Of a DNA stretch of 64,000 nucleotides, positions 37,509-46,462 are shown in pieces (positions within the stretch are counted from its first letter, which is position 1; the number at the start of each line of letters is the position of its first letter). The DNA is from Brevundimonas sp. GTDB lineage: Bacteria > Pseudomonadota > Alphaproteobacteria > Caulobacterales > Caulobacteraceae. Both the position numbers and the translations under genes were made by a program. The notes beneath the pieces are model-generated. The model saw only the letters and a list, made by a program, of their open reading frames with translations, did no database searches and was not told the DNA's origin. The DNA is taken from assembly GCF_029946145.1 (NCBI RefSeq), contig NZ_JAQSDY010000013.1, positions 1 to 64,000 of the forward strand. The letters run 5' to 3'.

Positions 37509-39914
37509 ATGCGCTTTCCCTTCGCTTCACACGCCACCGCACTGCCGCGGCCCGCGCGCCAGATCGAGCGCTGCGGCCGCGTCGTCTCCGTGCGCGCTCC
37601 CGAAGCCTGGACCGACGTGCAGATCGAAGCCTGGCTCGACTGGGCGGACGCCGAGGGGTTCGCCGTCAACGATGGAGATCCCCTCGCCGAGGCCATGGCC
37701 GGCTGGGCCGCCGACCAGTCGGGCGGCGACGCGATCGAGCTGACCGCCACGCTTCTGCTGGGGCTGGTCTCTCCGGCGCGGTCCGCGCGGGTCAGTCCCG
37801 ATGTCCTGAGCCTGTCGGATCCCGGCGCGGGTGAAGAACTGGCGGCTGAAGGCGCCCGCCGTCGGGCTGCCCGTCGCGCGACGGGCGCGATCGAGGCTCT
37901 GGCCGCGGCTCTGATGACCGTCTCGGACGCGGTCAGCCGGTGCGAGGGCCCTCGTGCCGACTGCGCCGACCCCGCGTCGAATCCGGCGTTGGCGAGGGCG
38001 GCCCTCGCCGCTCGCCGCGTCGGGGCGTCGGACGCCGACATCCTTCGGGCCATCGCAGGCGAACGGTTCGACTCTGTCCCCTTGCCCATTCCGACCCCGC
38101 CTCTGATCGTGGCCCTCGCGGATCGCGGGATGATCGCCTCGGGTGCGCCGGATGCCCTTCTCGCAGCCGAGGCCGCGCTGGAAGGCGATCTTCTGCTGAC
38201 GTTCGAACCGGACGATGCCGAAAGCGCCGCCGGTTCCGCGCGATCGCCGGCCGTCCTGTTGTCTCTGACAGCCTTGCGCGCGATCAGCGGGGTGGCGATC
38301 GAACCCGCGCTCGGCGATCTGGTCCGGCTGTGGTCGCGCGCCCTGACAGCGCGCGGGGCGTCCTCCGTCGCGATCGGCCTGGGCGGACTCGGCGATCTGA
38401 TCCTCAAGGAGGGCGCGGCCGACGCCCGTTCCAGGGCGGCCGAACTGGCAGGAACGGTAACGGCGGCCTGCGAGAACGTGGCTCCGTCGCTGTTCGTCGA
38501 TGATGTCGAGGCGTCACTGCGCCTCGGCCTTAGCCCGCTCGGGGCCTCGGAGGTCTGGCAGACCGGAGACGGCGAGGTCGTTCGCCGACTGCGTCCCGCG
38601 CTGGCCTCAGCCATCCGGCGGGCCGGCGGCGAGGTCGAATCGGCCGAGCGGCACCTGTTTGGTCGGCGCACCCTCGTCGACGCCCCGGGGGTCAACCACG
38701 CGGCCCTGAGGGCCAAGGGGTTCACCGACATCGAACTGGAAGCGATGGAGATCGCCCTCGCCCAGGTCGATGACCTGGCGAAGGCCTTCCGGCCGCCCGT
38801 GCTGGATGCCGGCTTCGTTCGCGATGTGCTGGGCATGGAAGCCGTATCCGGAAATCTGTTGGCTCAGTTGGGCTTCCCGCACGATGCGGTCGCTCGGGCC
38901 CAGGCCTGGACCTTCGGAGAACCCGACCTGACCGGATGGAGTGATGCGCCTCAGACGCTGAAGCCGATTCTCAGCGATCCGTCCGCTTTCGAGGCGAGCC
39001 TGCGCGCGGTTGTTGAACAGGTCAGCGCCGCGCCAGACACCGCGCCGACGGTCATGGACTGGCGCAGCACGGCGATCCAGGCGGCCCGCCTTCTGGGCGA
39101 CGCGGCCCGCGAGGGCCGACGCGCCGTCCGCCTGCAGCGAGCCTTTCCGCCGGCCGGTCCATTGCTGAGCCTGACAGAGCCGGAGGAGACGACCCGCCAG
39201 CGTCGGTGGGAACCCGAAACGAGAGCCGTGGAGCGGGTGGTCGAGAAGGTGATCGAGCGCGACCGCACCCGTCGCAAGCTGCCGGACCGGCGGAAGGGCT
39301 ACATCCAGAAAGCGGCTGTCGGCGGGCATAAGGTCTATATCCACACCGGCGAGTACGAGGACGGCGAGCTCGGCGAGATATTCATCGACATGCACAAGGA
39401 AGGCGCCGCCTTCCGCAGCCTGATGAACAATTTCGCCATCGCCATCTCGATCGGCCTGCAATACGGCGTGCCCCTGGATGAGTTTGTGGACGCCTTCGTC
39501 TTCACGCGGTTCGAGCCCGCAGGGCGGGTGACGGGCAATGACTCCATTCGCTCCGCGACCTCCATCCTCGACTACATCTTCCGCGAGCTGGGCGTTTCGT
39601 ACCTGGACCGGCGCGAGCTGGCCAATGCGGACGCCGAGGGCCTGAACGCCGACGGTCTGGGTCTGGGCAAGGTCGAGGATGGCGAGCCGGAAACCGTGCC
39701 GGCGGCCCGCTTCATCTCCAAGGGGTTCGCCCGGGGCGCGGCGCCGGACAATCTGGTGGTCCTGCCCTTCGGCCAACCGCGGGAGACGCCGGTCCCGAAC
39801 CTGGCCTCGACGGAGGCCGTGGCCTGTCCGGCATGCGGGGATTTCACCCTGCAGCAGCGGGGCGCGGGCTGGACGTGCGACAGCTGCGGCGCGGCGCCGT
39901 CGATGCAGGGTTGA
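37509..39914 (+). CDS. Degenerate class II ribonucleotide-reductase-like protein with intact NrdJ C-terminal domain
   Basis: An 801-residue protein whose C-terminal third is unmistakably that of B12-dependent ribonucleotide reductase NrdJ. A TSCPD-type domain (~596-705: [39 protein letters not shown]) and a terminal zinc ribbon (CPACGDF...CDSCG, ~772-793) are kept. The preceding ~590 residues align only in outline ([41 protein letters not shown]). They lack the barrel cysteines, the NxCxE-type finger loop and the CGTMTLEGAP and FDCANPCG segments expected there. It is therefore not a reductase. Possible roles are regulatory or structural; the reading frame is intact. Confidence 0.7.
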   Translation: MRFPFASHATALPRPARQIERCGRVVSVRAPEAWTDVQIEAWLDWADAEGFAVNDGDPLAEAMAGWAADQSGGDAIELTATLLLGLVSPARSARVSPDVLSLSDPGAGEELAAEGARRRAARRATGAIEALAAALMTVSDAVSRCEGPRADCADPASNPALARAALAARRVGASDADILRAIAGERFDSVPLPIPTPPLIVALADRGMIASGAPDALLAAEAALEGDLLLTFEPDDAESAAGSARSPAVLLSLTALRAISGVAIEPALGDLVRLWSRALTARGASSVAIGLGGLGDLILKEGAADARSRAAELAGTVTAACENVAPSLFVDDVEASLRLGLSPLGASEVWQTGDGEVVRRLRPALASAIRRAGGEVESAERHLFGRRTLVDAPGVNHAALRAKGFTDIELEAMEIALAQVDDLAKAFRPPVLDAGFVRDVLGMEAVSGNLLAQLGFPHDAVARAQAWTFGEPDLTGWSDAPQTLKPILSDPSAFEASLRAVVEQVSAAPDTAPTVMDWRSTAIQAARLLGDAAREGRRAVRLQRAFPPAGPLLSLTEPEETTRQRRWEPETRAVERVVEKVIERDRTRRKLPDRRKGYIQKAAVGGHKVYIHTGEYEDGELGEIFIDMHKEGAAFRSLMNNFAIAISIGLQYGVPLDEFVDAFVFTRFEPAGRVTGNDSIRSATSILDYIFRELGVSYLDRRELANADAEGLNADGLGLGKVEDGEPETVPAARFISKGFARGAAPDNLVVLPFGQPRETPVPNLASTEAVACPACGDFTLQQRGAGWTCDSCGAAPSMQG

Positions 39915-39977
39915 TCAACGTTTGTGCGCCATGATGGCCCGCGTCTTGCACATCCGAAGGCGAGACCGGAGCCCGTC

Positions 39978-40469
39978 ATGAAAGCCATTCTGACCCTCAC
40001 CCTGACCGCTGTCCTCGCGGCAACCGCCCTGCCTGCCTCGGCGCAGAACGCCGGCCAGATCGCGCGCGTGCGCGGCGGCGCCAGCTGCCCGGGCTGCAAT
40101 CTGTTCCAGGGCGACTTCGGCGGTCTGGAGGCGCGAGGCCTCAATCTGTCGGGCGCGCGCCTGCGGCAGGCCGACCTGAGCCTGGCGGTCATGAACCGGA
40201 CCCGCTTCTCCAACGCCGACATGCGCGACGTCGAAGCGTATGGCGGTGTCTTTTCGAGCGCGAACTTTTCCGGCGCGAACCTGACCAACGCCAGCTTCGT
40301 CGGCGCATATCTCGACGGCGCTTCGTTCTCGGGCGCGACGCTGACGGGCGTCAATTTTTCCGGCGCCTCGCTGGAGCGCGTCACCGGCCTGACGCAGGGT
40401 CGACTCAACCTGGCCTGCGGCGACGAGGCCACCCGGCTACCGCGCGGCCTGTCCATTCGCCACTGCTGA
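39978..40469 (+). CDS. Secreted pentapeptide-repeat protein 1
   Basis: A 163-residue exported protein (signal ending PASAQ) made of pentapeptide repeats of the A(D/N)LXX type (LNLSGARLRQADLS, ANFSGANLTNASF). Before the repeats lies GGASCPGCNLF, a CxxC pair, and after them a conserved-looking tail GLTQGRLNLACGDEATRLPRGL...C. The same flanks occur in the next gene. Repeats would form a right-handed beta helix in the periplasm. Function unknown. Confidence 0.75.
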   Translation: MKAILTLTLTAVLAATALPASAQNAGQIARVRGGASCPGCNLFQGDFGGLEARGLNLSGARLRQADLSLAVMNRTRFSNADMRDVEAYGGVFSSANFSGANLTNASFVGAYLDGASFSGATLTGVNFSGASLERVTGLTQGRLNLACGDEATRLPRGLSIRHC

Positions 40470-40543
40470 GCTGACGGCATAACGCCTTGGACCTTACCGC
40501 GATTTAAGTAGGGTTTGCCGGGGTTTGCCGTCATGAAAGGGGT

Positions 40544-41467
40544 GTGAAAAAGCATGTCGCTCCCATGACCCGCCGCCTCTCCACCGCTGGCCTTGCTCTC
40601 GGCGCGGCCCTGGCCGCTCTCGCGGGCGCCGGATCGGCCAGCGCCGAAATCCAGTTCCAGCTGGGCGCGCAGGACCGTGACGTGGCGCGGATGGTGTCGC
40701 TGGGCGGTTCGTGCAATCGCTGTGAGCTGTCCGGGCGCGACCTGACCGGCGCCGCGTTCATCGGCGCCGTCTTCACCAACGCCACCATAGTCGGCGCCAA
40801 CCTTCGCGGCGCGGAACTGCAGGGCTCGAACTTCACGGGCAGCGACTTCAGCCGCGCCGATCTGTCCGGCGCGGAAATGGTCGGCGCCAACTTCACGGAC
40901 GCCAACTTCACCGGGGCGGACCTGTCGGGCGTCGAGGCCATGGGCGCGACCATGGTGCGTGTCCGGCTGACCAGCGCCAATCTGAGCGGCGCGGAACTGA
41001 CCGGAGCCAATATGAACGGCGCGGTGCTGGCCAACGCAAACCTCGTGGGCGCCGAGCTGAACGCGACGACCCTGGCCAATGTGAACGCCCGGTCGGCGAC
41101 CTTCAGCAATGCTGAAATCTCCATGTCGAACCTGTCGAACGGCGACTTCCGGAGCGCCTCGTTCCGGAGCGCGGAGTTGAACGGCGCGCGGCTGACCGGC
41201 GGAAACTTCGCCGGTGCGGATTTCCGCGACGCCGAACTGAACCGGGCCGACATCCGCGGCGCGGACCTGTCGGATGCGAACGGCCTGACCCAGGAACAGA
41301 TCAGCCGGACCTGCGGCGACGCGGGCACCCGGCTGCCGTCCCGCCTGACCGTCCGGGTCTGCCGCGGCGTCAGCATGGTGCGGGTCACCCCCCGCGCTCC
41401 CATCCCACCGGTCCCTCCGGTTCCGCCCCGGGTGCGAAATCTCGTGGTCGCGAATTCGGGCCGCTGA
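40544..41467 (+). CDS. Secreted pentapeptide-repeat protein 2
   Basis: A larger paralogue (307 residues): signal peptide ending ASAE, then GGSCNRCELSG (CxxC), roughly 30 pentapeptide repeats, then GLTQEQISRTCGDAGTRLPSRLTVRVC and a Pro-rich tail (PIPPVPPVPP). The start used is GTG at 40544, preceded by AAAGGGG; an ATG at 40565 (MTRRLS) would also leave a full signal peptide. A strong terminator follows. Confidence 0.75.
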   Translation: MKKHVAPMTRRLSTAGLALGAALAALAGAGSASAEIQFQLGAQDRDVARMVSLGGSCNRCELSGRDLTGAAFIGAVFTNATIVGANLRGAELQGSNFTGSDFSRADLSGAEMVGANFTDANFTGADLSGVEAMGATMVRVRLTSANLSGAELTGANMNGAVLANANLVGAELNATTLANVNARSATFSNAEISMSNLSNGDFRSASFRSAELNGARLTGGNFAGADFRDAELNRADIRGADLSDANGLTQEQISRTCGDAGTRLPSRLTVRVCRGVSMVRVTPRAPIPPVPPVPPRVRNLVVANSGR

Positions 41468-41471
41468 CGAC

Positions 41472-41505
41472 AAAGGCCGCCGTCCCCGGGGACAGCGGCC
41501 TTTTT
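41472..41505. terminator. Bidirectional terminator between the pentapeptide gene and aspS
   Basis: AAAGGCCGC and GCGGCCTTT form a long GC-rich stem with an inner GTCCCC/GGGGAC pair, flanked by AAA on the left and TTTTT on the right. It sits between two convergent genes and can serve both. Confidence 0.85.
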
Positions 41506-41530
41506 CCTGTCCGGGTCTCGGGCCACTGAC

Positions 41531-43312
41531 TCAGGTCTTGAGCGGCAGGGCCGCACGGATGTGCAGCTCCTTGTACTGACGCTCGGCGGCGTCCGAGGGC
41601 GCGCTCATCAGCAGGTCCTGGCCCTGCTGGTTCAGCGGGAAGGCGATGACCTCGCGGATGGCGACCTGGTTGGCCAGCAGCATGACGATGCGATCGATGC
41701 CGGGGGCCAGACCGCCGTGCGGCGGCGCGCCGTAGCGGAAGGCGTTCAGCATGCCGCCGAACTGGTCCTCGACCACCGAGGCGTCATAGCCGGCGATCTC
41801 GAAGGCCTTGAGCATGATCTCGGCCTTGTGGTTCCGGATCGCGCCCGAGCACAGCTCATAGCCGTTGCAGACGATGTCATACTGGTAGGCGAGGATGTCG
41901 AGCGGATCCTTGGTGGTCAGGGCCTCCATCTCGCCCTGCGGCATCGAGAAGGGGTTGTGCGAGAAGTCGACCTTCTTCTCCTCCTCGCTCCACTCGAACA
42001 TGGGGAAGTCGACGATCCAGCAGAATTTGAACTCGTCGTCCGAGATCAGGTTGAGGTCCTGGCCCAGTTTCGTCCGCGCATTACCGGCGAATTTGTAGAA
42101 GACGGCGGGGTCGCCGGCGGCGAAGAAGGCGGCGTCGCCCTTGCCCATGGCCAGCGACTTCATCAGGGCGTCGGTCGCCTCGGCGCCGAGGTTCTTGGCG
42201 ATCGGGCCGCCCCATGCGCCCTGGTCCTCGGACCAGAAGATGTAGCCAAGGCCGGGCTGGCCCTCGCCCTGGGCCCAGGAGTTCATCCGGTCGCAGAAGG
42301 CGCGCGAGCCGCCGGTCGGGGCGGGAATGGCCCAGACGGCGTTCTTCGCATCGGCGGCGAGGATCTTGTTGAACAGGCCGAAGCCGCCGTCGCGGAAATG
42401 ATCGCTGACGTCGGACATCTCGATCGGGTTGCGCAGGTCCGGCTTGTCGGTGCCGAACAGGGCGATGCTCTCGCGGTAGGGGATGCGGACGAACGGATAG
42501 GGATCGACCGTCTTGCCGTCGGCGAACTCCTCGAACACGCCGTGCATGACGGGCTCGATGGCGGCGAAGACGTCTTCCTGGGTGACGAAGCTCATCTCGA
42601 CGTCGAGCTGGTAGAATTCCAGCGAACGGTCGGCGCGCAGGTCCTCGTCGCGGAAACAGGGGGCGATCTGGAAATAGCGGTCGAAGCCCGAGACCATGAG
42701 CAGCTGTTTGAACTGCTGCGGGGCCTGCGGCAGGGCGTAGAATTTGCCCGGGTGCAGGCGCGAAGGCACCAGGAAGTCGCGCGCGCCCTCGGGCGACGAG
42801 GCGGTCAGGATCGGGGTCTGGTATTCGAGGAAGCCCTGTTCGACCATGCGCTGGCGGATCGAGGAGATGACGCGCGAGCGCAGGACGATGTTCTTGTGCA
42901 GGGTCTCGCGACGCAGATCGAGGTAGCGGTGCTTGAGGCGGATGTCCTCGGGGTATTCGGGCTCGCCGAAGACCGGCAGCGGCAGTTCCGCGGCCTCGGA
43001 CAGGACCTCGACGCCGGTGACGCGCAGTTCGATCTCGCCGGTGGGCAGGTTGGGGTTCACCACCGAGCCTTCGCGAGCCACGACCTCGCCGTCGACGCGG
43101 ATGACGCTTTCGGCGCGCAGGCGCTCGACGGCCTCGAAGCCCGGCGTCTCGGGGTGCAGCACCAGCTGGGTCAGGCCATAGTGATCGCGCAGGTCGATGA
43201 ACAGCAGGCCGCCGTGGTCGCGCTTGCGATGCACCCAGCCGGACAGGCGGACATTGGAGCCGGCGTCGGTCAAACGCAGGGCGCCGCAGGTGTGGGAGCG
43301 GTAGGCGTGCAT
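41531..43312 (-). CDS. aspS: Aspartyl-tRNA synthetase
   Basis: Class II AspRS (593 residues) of the bacterial type. OB-fold anticodon domain ([22 protein letters not shown]), [34 protein letters not shown] (motif 2), a GAD insertion domain in the middle, and [17 protein letters not shown] (motif 3). In organisms with gatCAB it may also charge tRNA-Asn. The start encodes [10 protein letters not shown]. Confidence 0.97.
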   Translation of the reverse strand: MHAYRSHTCGALRLTDAGSNVRLSGWVHRKRDHGGLLFIDLRDHYGLTQLVLHPETPGFEAVERLRAESVIRVDGEVVAREGSVVNPNLPTGEIELRVTGVEVLSEAAELPLPVFGEPEYPEDIRLKHRYLDLRRETLHKNIVLRSRVISSIRQRMVEQGFLEYQTPILTASSPEGARDFLVPSRLHPGKFYALPQAPQQFKQLLMVSGFDRYFQIAPCFRDEDLRADRSLEFYQLDVEMSFVTQEDVFAAIEPVMHGVFEEFADGKTVDPYPFVRIPYRESIALFGTDKPDLRNPIEMSDVSDHFRDGGFGLFNKILAADAKNAVWAIPAPTGGSRAFCDRMNSWAQGEGQPGLGYIFWSEDQGAWGGPIAKNLGAEATDALMKSLAMGKGDAAFFAAGDPAVFYKFAGNARTKLGQDLNLISDDEFKFCWIVDFPMFEWSEEEKKVDFSHNPFSMPQGEMEALTTKDPLDILAYQYDIVCNGYELCSGAIRNHKAEIMLKAFEIAGYDASVVEDQFGGMLNAFRYGAPPHGGLAPGIDRIVMLLANQVAIREVIAFPLNQQGQDLLMSAPSDAAERQYKELHIRAALPLKT

Positions 43313-43502
43313 GGTCAAATCGTCTTGGATTACGGGCCGCAAACGGCGCAATTCGGGAGGCCGGAAGGGCGCATCATCGCCCCGGAAAGTCAAGGTTCGC
43401 GGGGCCCCGAAAGCCCTGCCGGAGTCCGGCCCGGCTGAAAAATGCAAATTCCGCCACTCTCGAGACATTCGCCCTCCCGTCGTCCCTTCCAACGCAATCA
43501 AG

Positions 43503-43535
43503 GCACGGCGCTGCGTCAGAAACGGACGGAGGCCT
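43503..43535 (+). repeat. Repeat family 2, copy 2
   Basis: CACGG-CGCTGCGTCAGAAACGGACG matches the minus strand of 30568-30600 apart from one or two bases, and a CGAGACATT motif lies ~40 bp to its left, as in copy 1. Here the hairpin partner arm is imperfect (GGAGG instead of GCAGGG). Confidence 0.55.
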
Positions 43536-43710
43536 CGGGGTGGCGCGGACGCGGGGCGTTGGGAGCTGCGACCGCGGGCCGCGCGAGGGTCCGGGCCCCG
43601 GTGCGGCTTGCCGACGCCCGGACGTCCGGAACATGGCGGCGGGGGTCGGGAGTCCCGCTTTTCCGTCCCCGAAAGGGCGGGCGGTGGAGGCCGGGAGTCC
43701 CGCATCGAGC

Positions 43711-43739
43711 GTGTCCACAGCCGGATGACCTTGTCCACG
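43711..43739 (+). promoter_or_regulatory. Two DnaA-box-like sites upstream of hdaA
   Basis: GTGTCCACA (43711-43719) and TTGTCCACG (43731-43739) are direct copies spaced 20 bp, each two mismatches from TTATCCACA. They lie 45-70 bp upstream of hdaA, whose product promotes inactivation of DnaA. The site identity is inferred from sequence resemblance. Confidence 0.4.
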
Positions 43740-43782
43740 CAGCCTTGAGGAACCTGGGCCGGTGTCTGCTATGATGAACGGG

Positions 43783-44466
43783 ATGACCACCCGCCCCTCG
43801 CCCGCCGACCAGATGCGACTGCCGTTGCAACGCGACCTGCCCGAAGGGGTCGAGGGCTTCGTGGTGTCGGACTGCAACCGCGCGGCGGTCGAGGCCCTGG
43901 AGGACTGGCCGAACCTGATCGGCGGGGCCATGGCCATCTCGGGGCCCGCCGGATGCGGCAAGAGCCGGCTGGCGCAGATCTGGGCCGAGCGGGTCGGGGC
44001 GGTGGCCCTGCACGGGGCCGAGGCGGCCCTGATCGATCCGCTGGAGATCGAGGGGCGGCCCATCCTGCTGGACCGGGCCCAGGACATCGACGACGAGACC
44101 CTGTTTCACCTGATCAACCTGGCCCAGGCGCCGGGCGGGGCCCTGCTGCTGGTGGCGCGCCCGGCCCCCTCCAGCTGGAGCGTCGCCCTGCCCGACCTGC
44201 GTTCGCGGCTGGACGCCGTCATCAGCGTGCCGATGGAAGCGCCCGACGACGCCGTGCTGGCGGCCATGCTGGAAACCCGGTTCGCCGAACGCGGCATCCG
44301 GCCGCAGAAGGACGTCATCCCCTATCTGCTGCGACGTATCGACCGGTCAGCGGCCGCCGCGGCGGCCGTGGTCGAAACGCTGGACGCCCTGCACAAGCCG
44401 GTGACGCGCGCCCTGGCGCGGGAAGCGCTGGAGGGCGTGGACGAGACCGACGACCTATTCGGCTAG
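43783..44466 (+). CDS. hdaA: HdaA, DnaA-inactivating AAA+ protein
   Basis: Hda homologue (about 227 residues) that, with the DNA-loaded sliding clamp, stimulates ATP hydrolysis by DnaA to prevent re-initiation. The clamp-binding motif QMRLPL is near the N-terminus, followed by a P-loop GPAGCGKSRL and Arg-rich sensor elements (LPDLRSRLDAV). In-frame alternative starts exist at 43762 (GTG), 43771 and 43774. Its last 12 bp overlap the convergent small gene. Confidence 0.88.
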   Translation: MTTRPSPADQMRLPLQRDLPEGVEGFVVSDCNRAAVEALEDWPNLIGGAMAISGPAGCGKSRLAQIWAERVGAVALHGAEAALIDPLEIEGRPILLDRAQDIDDETLFHLINLAQAPGGALLLVARPAPSSWSVALPDLRSRLDAVISVPMEAPDDAVLAAMLETRFAERGIRPQKDVIPYLLRRIDRSAAAAAAVVETLDALHKPVTRALAREALEGVDETDDLFG

Positions 44467-44748
44467 CCGCCAGCGCACCGGTTTGCCGGTTTCACGCATG
44501 ATCTGTCCCTCCGCCTCAAGATGAAGCTGGGCCGCCTTGCCCCACCAGCCATGGGTCGAACCGGGAAAGTCCGCGTCCGACACGGCCGTCCTGAGACCGG
44601 CCAGCATTTCGGACTGGGTCATGCCCGGCGCGGTCCGGGGCAGGACGCTCAGGAGGCCGGCGCACGCCTTGCGGAATTTGTCGGCCTCCATCCGGTAGGT
44701 CTTGCCCGGATGGAGGACGTTCTTCGCGTCGATCATTTCACGCGCCAT
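44455..44748 (-). CDS. DUF6958-like small protein
   Basis: A 97-residue cytosolic protein with a winged-helix-like pattern: KTYRMEADKFRKACAGLLSVLPRTAPGMTQSEMLAGLRTAV, then STHGWWGKAAQLHLEAEGQIMRETGKPVRW. It resembles the DUF6958 family as I remember it, whose members often sit beside stress or regulatory genes. It starts two bases after the hydrolase stop and likely shares its transcript under the TetR regulator. Confidence 0.6.
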   Translation of the reverse strand: MAREMIDAKNVLHPGKTYRMEADKFRKACAGLLSVLPRTAPGMTQSEMLAGLRTAVSDADFPGSTHGWWGKAAQLHLEAEGQIMRETGKPVRWRLAE

Positions 44749-44750
44749 GA

Positions 44751-45599
44751 TCAGTGCCCCTTGAACGTTTGATGCAGGGTAGCAACGAAGGCCTCGGGCT
44801 CATATTCGTAGCCCATGTGGTCGCCGGGGAAAGTCACCGGCGCGACGCCCAGTTTCCGGGCGAGAGCCTCGCCCACGTCGTGGATCATCTGCCCCCGGGA
44901 TTGCTCGCCCAGACCGATGACGATGCGGGGCGCGCCCGAGGTCAGGGCGGCGACGTCCGGGCGGTAAAGCGACAGCGGCATCATGCCGTGGGCCAGCCAG
45001 TATTCGAAATTCCCGCTGACCCGCGCGAAGGTTTCCGCCGCCTCGGGCGGCATGTCGCCGAAGTCCGGCGGCCCCTGTTCATCGCCTGACCCGTCTTCGA
45101 GGGCGTGCATCGAGAAGAATTTCGTCATCGCCGCATCGACGCCGTCCCGGCGCCAGGTGTCGTGGATATCCTGATCCGCCGCCAGCGCATCGGACGGATC
45201 GTCCAGCATCATGATCGCGGGCGGTTCATGCGTCACCAGGGCGCGGACGCGGGCCGGATGGCGGGCCGCGAGGTTGAGGCCGATCTGGGCGCCGCCGCTG
45301 GTTCCGAACACAAGGGCCGGGCCGTGGCCCAACACCTCGATCAGGCGGGCGGCGTCGTCGCCTTGAACGTCGAGTTGCAGCTCTTCCGCCGGTCCGTCGA
45401 ACGGGCTGCGCGAGTTGCCTCGGGGATCCCACGCGACCACCGTATAGCGATCAGCCAGACGATCGGCGACGCCGGCGAACACCCCGGCGTCCTGGGGACC
45501 GCCCGGGATGATCAGCAGCAGCGGACCCTGCCCCCTGACCTCGTAGTAGAGCGTCGCGCCGGGAACTTTCAGGGTTGAGGACAGGGTTGGTGGGGCCAT
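44751..45599 (-). CDS. Alpha/beta hydrolase
   Basis: A 282-residue alpha/beta-hydrolase. The oxyanion region is IIPGGPQD and the nucleophile elbow FGTSGGA (GxSxG); the catalytic histidine is probably in PGDHMGYEYEPEAF. DPRGNSRS is also typical. Substrate unknown. It is divergent from a TetR regulator with a 163-bp gap containing a palindromic site, the usual arrangement for a TetR-controlled detoxification hydrolase. Confidence 0.85.
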   Translation of the reverse strand: MAPPTLSSTLKVPGATLYYEVRGQGPLLLIIPGGPQDAGVFAGVADRLADRYTVVAWDPRGNSRSPFDGPAEELQLDVQGDDAARLIEVLGHGPALVFGTSGGAQIGLNLAARHPARVRALVTHEPPAIMMLDDPSDALAADQDIHDTWRRDGVDAAMTKFFSMHALEDGSGDEQGPPDFGDMPPEAAETFARVSGNFEYWLAHGMMPLSLYRPDVAALTSGAPRIVIGLGEQSRGQMIHDVGEALARKLGVAPVTFPGDHMGYEYEPEAFVATLHQTFKGH

Positions 45600-45679
45600 G
45601 ACTGCGGGTCCTGGAGACGGGACTGGGGGGTGCGGCGCGGGCGGGCGGCCTGGGGCCTTCCCTGAAAGGTTTGCAAAGA

Positions 45680-45694
45680 ACTAGACTGTCCAGT
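45680..45694. promoter_or_regulatory. Putative TetR operator
   Basis: ACTAGAC-T-GTCCAGT is a 15-bp pseudo-palindrome with one mismatch between arms, in the middle of the gap between the divergent hydrolase and TetR genes. Sites of the ACTxGAC/GTCxAGT kind are common operators of TetR-family repressors. Confidence 0.5.
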
Positions 45695-45762
45695 ACTATC
45701 CGTCAATCCGGAGCGGCTCGGGCAGGTTGACCGGCCGCCGGCGAAGGTGCTTCAGCAGATCC

Positions 45763-46422
45763 ATGGCGATAATGGCGACGACGAACCCTACCACCGAAAC
45801 TCCGGATGGCCCGCGCTCGGCGCGCAAGCACGCGGCCATTCTGGAAGCCGCGACGGAGGTGTTCCTGCGGGACGGCTATCCGGGCGCCAGCATGGACGAG
45901 ATCGCCACCCTGTCGGCGGTGTCCAAACAGACGATCTACAAGCATTTCGGAAGCAAGGAAGCGCTGTTCCTTGCGATCGTCACCAGCATGACGAACGCGG
46001 CCGGCGACACGGTTCACAACCAGATCGAAGACCTCGGGCCGGACGAAGACCTGACGGACTATCTGCGAGCCTACGCCTACAGGCAGTTGTCCGTCGTGCT
46101 GACGCCCCGCCTGATGCAGCTGCGACGTCTCGTCATCGCCGAGGTCGGACGTTTTCCGGACCTGGCCAAAGCGCTGCACGATCATGGACCCAAGCGAGCG
46201 GTGGGCCTGCTGGCCGCGATGATCGAGCGACTGGCCAAACGCGGTCTGCTGACCGTCGACGATCCGGTCGTGGCGGCCACGCAATTCAACTGGCTGGTCA
46301 TGTCCGCGGCGCTGAACGCCGCCATGCTGCTGGGCGACCGGGGCATACCCAAGCCCGCCGAACTGCGGCGTCAGGCCGAAGAAGGCGTGCGGGTGTTCCT
46401 GGCGGCATACGGGCGACGGTAG
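45763..46422 (+). CDS. TetR-family transcriptional regulator
   Basis: A 219-residue repressor. The helix-turn-helix is in the first ~65 residues (ILEAATEVFLRDGYPGASMDEIATLSAVSKQTIYKHFGSKEALFLAIV). The C-terminal part matches the AefR-like domain (RQLSVVLTPRLMQLRRLVIAEVGRFPDLAKALHDHGP). Starts at 45763 or 45772 are both possible. Likely controls the divergent hydrolase-DUF6958 pair and itself. Confidence 0.88.
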   Translation: MAIMATTNPTTETPDGPRSARKHAAILEAATEVFLRDGYPGASMDEIATLSAVSKQTIYKHFGSKEALFLAIVTSMTNAAGDTVHNQIEDLGPDEDLTDYLRAYAYRQLSVVLTPRLMQLRRLVIAEVGRFPDLAKALHDHGPKRAVGLLAAMIERLAKRGLLTVDDPVVAATQFNWLVMSAALNAAMLLGDRGIPKPAELRRQAEEGVRVFLAAYGRR

Positions 46423-46427
46423 GGCGT

Positions 46428-46452
46428 CTCCCTCCCCCTTATGGGGAGGGAC
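46428..46452. repeat. Dispersed hairpin repeat, copy D (single hairpin)
   Basis: CCCTCCCC-CTTAT-GGGGAGGG directly after the TetR stop, in the 40-bp gap before the convergent gatB stop. It is one half of the element type seen at 21661 and 59767 and may serve as terminator for both genes. Confidence 0.7.
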
Positions 46453-46462
46453 GATCGCGGCC

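Larger units (their letters stand above)
43313..43782. other. Intergenic region upstream of hdaA with repeats and DnaA-box-like sites
   Basis: A 470-bp gap between divergent aspS and hdaA. It holds copy 2 of repeat family 2 (~43503-43535), two copies of the small palindrome CGGGAGTCCCG (near 43647 and 43692), and two TGTCCAC motifs close to hdaA. No convincing coding frame was seen. Confidence 0.55.
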
